64,000 nucleotides of DNA from CAYFZR01 sp046760505 [NCBI: Candidatus Hydrothermarchaeota archaeon] (GTDB lineage: Archaea > CAYFZR01), in the NCBI GenBank assembly GCA_046760505.1, contig JBHIEG010000009.1:1-64000 (forward strand), in the 5' to 3' direction. Below the pieces are notes generated by a model. The model saw only the letters and a program-made list of their open reading frames with translations, searched no databases and had not been told where the DNA came from. Numbering within the stretch: the first letter of the stretch is position 1; each line of letters begins with the position of its first letter. Below are positions 59,013 through 64,000 of this stretch, one piece after another. A program made the position numbers and the translations under genes.

Positions 59013-61871
59013 TTATTCCATGTAAATTGCTGGTTTAAATGGTTTTGCGTGTTTTCTCTTATTTTTTGGGTCATATGCTTCTTCTTCCGTAACAATATGG
59101 ATATTTGTTTTTGTTTGATCTGATAAAAAGTCTTTCGATTCCCACAAAATGTCTTTTTCTTCTAGAGAAAAATCTAGGATTTTTTTAATTCTCTCGGGAT
59201 GCATCTTGTTTACTTCATCTATGATGAGCAAGGCAAATTTTTTTATTTCTTCTGTATAACTCTTCAATTCTTCATCTTTTTTAAAGGCATCCAAAATTTT
59301 AGGAAACTCTATCTTTCCTTTCAGTCTTTCTTTCAGCATTACTCGGTAGACCTTGTCTTTCCATGGCGGAGCCAGATATATGTAGGTGTTTTTTGGCGTT
59401 ATATTTGTTATTTTAAGTATGGCTTCTATATCCGCCATGAGATTATCAATATATTCTTCTGCCAATTCTACATTGTAATCAATTAGTTTTTCATCAACTT
59501 TTGGCCATTCCGCGTTGAATACAAAACCTGAGTTACCCATTCTCTCCCATAACTCCTCACACATATGGGGTATGAATGGAGCAAGCAATCTTATCCAGAC
59601 ATTCATTACCCGCATTAGCACTTCTTTGTTTGGCTTTTTTGCTCTTCTTAAATATCTCCTAACATCGCGCATCAAAGAAAAGAAAGACTCTTGAACCGCT
59701 CTTCTTGTTTGAAAAGAGTTCAATGAGTTTGTTGTCTCTCTTATCCTTTCCTGAAGTCTACTTAGTAGCCATCTATCTATAGATCTAACCTCGTCTTCAT
59801 ATGAATCCATGTCTATGATATCGTTGGCAAGTTTCCAGAATCTCTGAAGATTTTGCTCCATGGATCTTATTTGCCTCTCCTGCCAGTCGAAGTCTTGCCA
59901 TGGATCTGCTGAGAACATCAGGTACATTCTTGTGGTATCTCCTCCATACCTCTCCAAGGCATCTTGGAACAGGATTACGTTTCCTTTGGACGATGACATT
60001 TTTTCTCCTTCTAAAAGACCTATTCCAAAGACCACAATCCCACGGGGCCAGTTTTCTTCAGGGAATATCGCGGTATGGTGAAAGATGTGGAATGAGAGGT
60101 GGTTTCCTATCAAATCCTTTGCGGAGAATCTTATGTTCACCGGATACCAGTAGGTGAATTCTCTTCTCATCGCCTTCAATGCGTGGATGCTTATGTTTTT
60201 TTTCTCTGAGATTTCTTCAGGGGAGCCTAAACCAAAGAAAATATAATCGAATACATTATCGTCAAGTTGGTCTGGACTCAGGTTTTTTATTATGTGGGAT
60301 ATGGTGTAGTAAGCCATGTAGACAGTAGAATCGCTCAGAGGCTCTACTATCCAGTTTAAATCCCAAGGTATCCTTGTTCCAAGACCGATCTTCCTAGCGC
60401 AGGCCCAGTCATTCAGCCAGTCTATTACATAGAGAAAGTTTGCTCTCACTTCCTCAGGTACAATTATCATCTGGTTAAGACATTTTCTCGCTGATTCCTT
60501 CCACTCTTTATCGGAGTACTTCAGAAACCACTGATCGCTCAATAGCTTAACCAAACACTTTGTGCCGCATCTGCATATTACAGGCTTTTCTGAGAAATCC
60601 CACATTAAATTGGCTTTATTTTCTTTTATAAAATCGTTTTTGACCATTTCTCTTGCTTCAAATACGCTATAATTACCATATTTTGGAATATTTCCTAGCA
60701 TACGCCCTTTTGCAAATTCAATTCTGTATATTTCTTCTGTCAATTCTTCTAATTTTTTATCATTCTGATCATTTACGTTGTATTTTTCTACGATCTCTTT
60801 TGCAGGATATTCTCCGTAACCCTCTACTTCTATGAGAGAAATAGGTTCTATTTGACTCACATCAATATTGTATTCTTCAAGAAAAGAAGAATCATCTTTC
60901 AATTGTTTCAACGCGACGTAATCATAGGGTGCATGAGCAGGAACGCTCATTACTATGCCGCTAGCATAATCAGGATCCACGAAGGAGGCGGGGAGTATAA
61001 TTAACTGATTACCAAGAGCAGGATTCTTTGCGTATTTTCCAACAAGAACTTTTCCGCTTATGATTTTTTCTTTATGGACATTATATCCCTGTTCTTTAAG
61101 TTTTTCCACTGATTCTTCGCTTATTATCCACTTTTCCCCGTCTACATCTGCGACAATGTAATCAATATCGGGTCTAACCCACAGATTTGTGGCACCAAAA
61201 ACTGTTTCTGGTCTTAAGGTTCCGCATGGAATCTTGTAATCATTGTACTCAAATTTTAGTAGGGTAAATGCTAATATGTTGGCTTCTTCACCTTCCAGTA
61301 GATCGTGATCTCCTACAGGATTTTTGTCATTTGGACACCATTTTACCGGGTGCTCTCCCCTAGCAACATATCCTTTCTCTCTTAATTTTCTAAACTGCCA
61401 TTCTATGAATTTATTGTACTGAGGATCAGTTGTAGTGAATTCTCTTCTCCAATCTATAGAGTAACCAATTCTGTTCATGTTATTCTTGTATTCCCTGCAG
61501 AAATATTCCACAATCTTGTGCGGATTGGTAAACATGGACAGAGTCTTTTCATCAACCCGGTAGAGATCTTTGTAGAGACTTAATACACTTTGATCTCCTC
61601 GCTGAAACCTACTTGCAATTCCAACTACCGGTGCACCAGTAACGTGCCAAGCCATTGGAAACAATACATTGTAACCCTGCATTCTTTTAAAACGGGCGAT
61701 TACATCAGGTACGGTATATGTTCTCCCATGTCCTACATGCATTGAACCGGATGGATAGGGGTAGGCAACAGTGATGTAGAACTTTGGTTTTTCTTGGGGC
61801 TTTGAATGGTGAAGACCTTCCTTTTTCCAAATCTCTTGCCATTTTGCTTCGAATTCTCTCCACTCTGACAT
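59013..61871 (-). CDS. leuS: Leucyl-tRNA synthetase
   Basis: A 952-residue archaeal-type class I synthetase. The HIGH motif is HVGHG ([16 protein letters not shown]) and the KMSKS motif is KMSSSKGN. An editing domain with [16 protein letters not shown] and the anticodon domain ([20 protein letters not shown]) are present. I chose the ATG behind GGAGTGA. It ends close to the DUF434 gene and starts six bases after the alaS stop, so alaS and leuS are probably one operon. Confidence 0.95.
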   Translation of the reverse strand: MSEWREFEAKWQEIWKKEGLHHSKPQEKPKFYITVAYPYPSGSMHVGHGRTYTVPDVIARFKRMQGYNVLFPMAWHVTGAPVVGIASRFQRGDQSVLSLYKDLYRVDEKTLSMFTNPHKIVEYFCREYKNNMNRIGYSIDWRREFTTTDPQYNKFIEWQFRKLREKGYVARGEHPVKWCPNDKNPVGDHDLLEGEEANILAFTLLKFEYNDYKIPCGTLRPETVFGATNLWVRPDIDYIVADVDGEKWIISEESVEKLKEQGYNVHKEKIISGKVLVGKYAKNPALGNQLIILPASFVDPDYASGIVMSVPAHAPYDYVALKQLKDDSSFLEEYNIDVSQIEPISLIEVEGYGEYPAKEIVEKYNVNDQNDKKLEELTEEIYRIEFAKGRMLGNIPKYGNYSVFEAREMVKNDFIKENKANLMWDFSEKPVICRCGTKCLVKLLSDQWFLKYSDKEWKESARKCLNQMIIVPEEVRANFLYVIDWLNDWACARKIGLGTRIPWDLNWIVEPLSDSTVYMAYYTISHIIKNLSPDQLDDNVFDYIFFGLGSPEEISEKKNISIHALKAMRREFTYWYPVNIRFSAKDLIGNHLSFHIFHHTAIFPEENWPRGIVVFGIGLLEGEKMSSSKGNVILFQDALERYGGDTTRMYLMFSADPWQDFDWQERQIRSMEQNLQRFWKLANDIIDMDSYEDEVRSIDRWLLSRLQERIRETTNSLNSFQTRRAVQESFFSLMRDVRRYLRRAKKPNKEVLMRVMNVWIRLLAPFIPHMCEELWERMGNSGFVFNAEWPKVDEKLIDYNVELAEEYIDNLMADIEAILKITNITPKNTYIYLAPPWKDKVYRVMLKERLKGKIEFPKILDAFKKDEELKSYTEEIKKFALLIIDEVNKMHPERIKKILDFSLEEKDILWESKDFLSDQTKTNIHIVTEEEAYDPKNKRKHAKPFKPAIYME

Positions 61872-61876
61872 GACTT

Positions 61877-64000
61877 TCACTCCAGAATCGTGCGAAGGTA
61901 TGATAGAATATCTTTCAGCGCATCATCTTCCCATTTTTTCACACTTCCTTTGGCAAGATTCTTTTTTCCGCCTCCTCCGCCACCCATTCTTGAGGTAATC
62001 TCCTTAATTAAATCGTTCGCGCTTACATCAATGGATTCTCCAACGCTTACAACTACATAATTTTTGGGATTTCTTAGAATTGATATCGTATCTCTTCTTT
62101 TATTCATCATCTGAATAGCTGTTTTTTCAAGTTCTTTGTCGGATAAATCAAGTTTTTCTTTTATTACCAATGATTTCCCTATTTTTTCTCCTTTTTTCAC
62201 AAGTTCTTCGACTTTCAGAGAAGCTAATTCTTCTTGGAGTCTCTCAACGTCCTTTTTAAGTTCCTTCCATTCCGTAAAGAAACGTCTAGCGGTTTCTGGA
62301 GTTTGCGTTATGGGTACCTTAAAAATACCTGCAGTGCTTTCCAGAGTTTCTTCCAATTCTTGAATCTGCTCTATGGCAGGCAGTCCTGCTGAAAACTCAA
62401 ATCTTTCAACGCCGTCTTGGATTCTTTCATTTCTTATTATTTTGATAGTCCCAATCTCTCCGGTATAATCTACATGTGTTCCAGCACAAGCCTGAGCATC
62501 TACGTTGTTGATTTCTAGGATGCGTATGTTCTTTCCCGGAACAACTCCTCCCTGATACAATCTAAATCCATATTTCTTTTCAGCCTGATTTCTTTCCATC
62601 CAAATCTTACGTACTGGCAGGTTTTTCATAACGTATTCATTTGCAAGCCTTTCGATTTGTCTTAATTGTTGTTTGGTAACTCGTTGGTAGTGTGTTAAAT
62701 CAATTCTGGCGCTTTTCTCTCCTTTTTGGGCTCCAGCCTGCCAGATGTGATTTCCTAATACATTTCTTGCAGCAGCCATTACCAAATGAGTGGCAGTGTG
62801 ATGCCTAACGTGAGCCAATCTTCTCTCTTTATTTATTTTACCAAGAATCTCTCCGTATTCGACTTTTCCTCTTATCCTATGCACGACCACATTCTTTACC
62901 TTTTGTACATCTATGACTTCTACTTCCCTACCGTTTTGTTCGAAGTAACCTGTGTCGCATGGTTGACCTCCTCCCTCTGGATAGAAGTACGTCTTATCTA
63001 GTATGACAAAATCCCCTTCTAGTCCAATTACGTTTGCTTTGAATTCGAAAACATTTGGATCTTTGTAAAATAGTAATTCTGTAGGCGGGTATTCTTTAAT
63101 CTCAATTTTTTCTTCCTTTATTTCTTCCTCTCTTTTTTGATGGAGCTCCGCTACCTTGGCATAAAAATCGTCAGGAATATTTACTTCTATATCATCCTTT
63201 GCAATTTCCCTAACTATCTCCGGAGGTATTCCCTGCGAGTCATATAGATTTATAAGTGTGGTGACATCTAACTCCTTTTTACCTCTCTTTTTGATAGCAC
63301 TGACTGTTCTTAAAACGAGCCTTTCTCCTCTCTTCAAAGTTTCTTTATATCTTTTTTCTTCTACGTTTACCTCATCCAGTATGGTGTCCATGTTTTCTAT
63401 TAATTCTGGAAAACTGGAACCTAAGTACTCTATTTGCATCGCCACGATCTCAGAGAAAGAGAGATCCAACTCTAATTCTTTTAGAAATCTTAAGGCACGT
63501 CTCAATACGAGTCTTGCCAGATAACCTTCTCTAACATTGGAAGGGACTATTCCATCTCCAAACATGAATGATATACATCTTGAGTGGTCTGCTAGTGTAT
63601 AAATCGATTCTAGTGGCTCCATTATTTTTGATAGTTCGACAACGTCGATCCCGATTTTTTCTGCTACCTTTTTTCTTAATTTTCGCACGTCTGCGAGTGT
63701 CATTATGTCCATCAGACCAGCTAATTTAGCGTGTTCGATTACGATATCCTTTTCTTCCTTTACTCCAGCCAATTTTTTTAATTTAACAAGAAAAGCATCG
63801 AAAACAGCATCATATGCGGTAGGAGTACCTTGAGAAACCCACGTAAATCTTTCCAGGCCGTAGCCAGTATCAACGACCTTCATGTCCATCTCACGATATT
63901 CTCCGTTTATGGGCCCCTCATACTGCATAAAAACTAAGGTGGCTAATTCTGCGCCATCTACTATAGCCTCAAAACACGGGCCTGCGTTGCCACCACCCTC
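61877..64000 (-). CDS. alaS: Alanyl-tRNA synthetase, 5' part outside the window
   Basis: A 707-residue fragment of the archaeal-type synthetase, truncated at the window edge. The first visible residues ([16 protein letters not shown]) are the end of the class II catalytic core. Next come the C-terminal editing domain with HHTATH and CAGTHV (zinc-binding His/Cys), and the archaeal C-terminal [20 protein letters not shown] tail. The true start lies beyond base 64000. Confidence 0.95.
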   Translation of the reverse strand, partial: EGGGNAGPCFEAIVDGAELATLVFMQYEGPINGEYREMDMKVVDTGYGLERFTWVSQGTPTAYDAVFDAFLVKLKKLAGVKEEKDIVIEHAKLAGLMDIMTLADVRKLRKKVAEKIGIDVVELSKIMEPLESIYTLADHSRCISFMFGDGIVPSNVREGYLARLVLRRALRFLKELELDLSFSEIVAMQIEYLGSSFPELIENMDTILDEVNVEEKRYKETLKRGERLVLRTVSAIKKRGKKELDVTTLINLYDSQGIPPEIVREIAKDDIEVNIPDDFYAKVAELHQKREEEIKEEKIEIKEYPPTELLFYKDPNVFEFKANVIGLEGDFVILDKTYFYPEGGGQPCDTGYFEQNGREVEVIDVQKVKNVVVHRIRGKVEYGEILGKINKERRLAHVRHHTATHLVMAAARNVLGNHIWQAGAQKGEKSARIDLTHYQRVTKQQLRQIERLANEYVMKNLPVRKIWMERNQAEKKYGFRLYQGGVVPGKNIRILEINNVDAQACAGTHVDYTGEIGTIKIIRNERIQDGVERFEFSAGLPAIEQIQELEETLESTAGIFKVPITQTPETARRFFTEWKELKKDVERLQEELASLKVEELVKKGEKIGKSLVIKEKLDLSDKELEKTAIQMMNKRRDTISILRNPKNYVVVSVGESIDVSANDLIKEITSRMGGGGGGKKNLAKGSVKKWEDDALKDILSYLRTILE

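Noticed and set aside
1-64000. CRISPR arrays, tRNAs, rRNAs or insertion sequences
   Set aside because: I saw no regularly spaced direct repeats, no GTTC-type T-arms with acceptor stems, no rRNA blocks and no transposase genes or terminal repeats.

Overview
The window is chromosomal DNA of an anaerobic euryarchaeon, AT-rich by eye (roughly 35-38% G+C). The archaeal markers are an Orc1/Cdc6 initiator beside ORB-type origin boxes, the small subunit of DNA polymerase D, an Lsm protein, Clp1/Grc3-type polynucleotide kinase, CDP-archaeol-type phosphotransferases, TrmB regulators, GGAGGTGAT-type ribosome binding sites and TATA/BRE promoters. Fused inositol-phosphate cytidylyltransferase/DIPP synthase, inositol-1-phosphate synthase and branched-chain polyamine synthase BpsA suggest a thermophile. 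Tetrahydromethanopterin-type C1 genes (two Mer-like proteins, a soluble MtrA, FwdB/FwdD-like proteins, a dihydropteroate synthase-related protein) and methanogenesis-marker genes 2 and 4 occur without any mcr gene here. This fits an Archaeoglobus-like or uncultured euryarchaeal lineage using C1 chemistry. I cannot name the taxon.

Layout. 0-9.3 kb: redox genes (AhpF-like reductase, two tiny rubredoxin/desulforedoxin proteins, a frameshifted nitroreductase, a sugar/alcohol dehydrogenase, a glutaredoxin/FTR pair), a candidate structured RNA, an aldehyde dehydrogenase, a gene-poor gap, two F420-type luciferase-fold genes and a flavoprotein. 9.4-11.8 kb: an ArsR-controlled mercury operon. 11.8-14.9 kb: inositol-phosphate solute/lipid genes with a divergent regulator. 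15-19 kb: origin, orc1/cdc6, polD small subunit. 19-27.5 kb: Lsm, marker 2, homoserine dehydrogenase, DUF89, TPR, PHP, CDP-alcohol transferase, pterin and MtrA genes. 27.6-30.4 kb: glutaredoxin/ferredoxin and Fwd-like genes. 30.7-36.8 kb: polynucleotide kinase, BpsA, a well-structured orphan RNA with its own promoter, marker 4, PRTase, a secreted protein, PurE. 37.2-40.9 kb: a divergent RtcB-like protein facing an M14-type deacylase and an ATP-grasp ligase. 41-45.5 kb: TrmB, an ABC exporter and a membrane-anchored surface protein. 45.6-49.7 kb: oxygen defence (FprA, rubrerythrin, rubredoxin, superoxide reductase, ferritin-like) and an amidinohydrolase. 49.7-58.4 kb: sulfur trafficking (TusA, DsrE and thioredoxin-fold fusions), a mirror-image divergent promoter, a membrane-anchored glutaredoxin-FTR fusion, and an Isc-type operon whose IscS homologue lacks the PLP lysine. 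58.4-64 kb: DUF434, LeuRS and a partial AlaRS.

How it fits together. Thiol and sulfur redox chemistry dominates: electrons from ferredoxin or NAD(P)H could reach protein disulfides through FTR-like and AhpF-like enzymes, while TusA/DsrE proteins probably carry persulfide sulfur. The lysine-less IscS suggests Fe-S scaffolding fed from such a pool rather than by ordinary cysteine desulfuration. The strongest candidates for something undescribed are the three-helix-junction RNA at 33.2 kb, the membrane-anchored Grx-FTR fusion at 53.5 kb, the sulfur-relay/Isc region, the RtcB-like/M14/ATP-grasp locus at 37-41 kb, and the Fwd-like operon lacking the usual metal-ligand cysteine.
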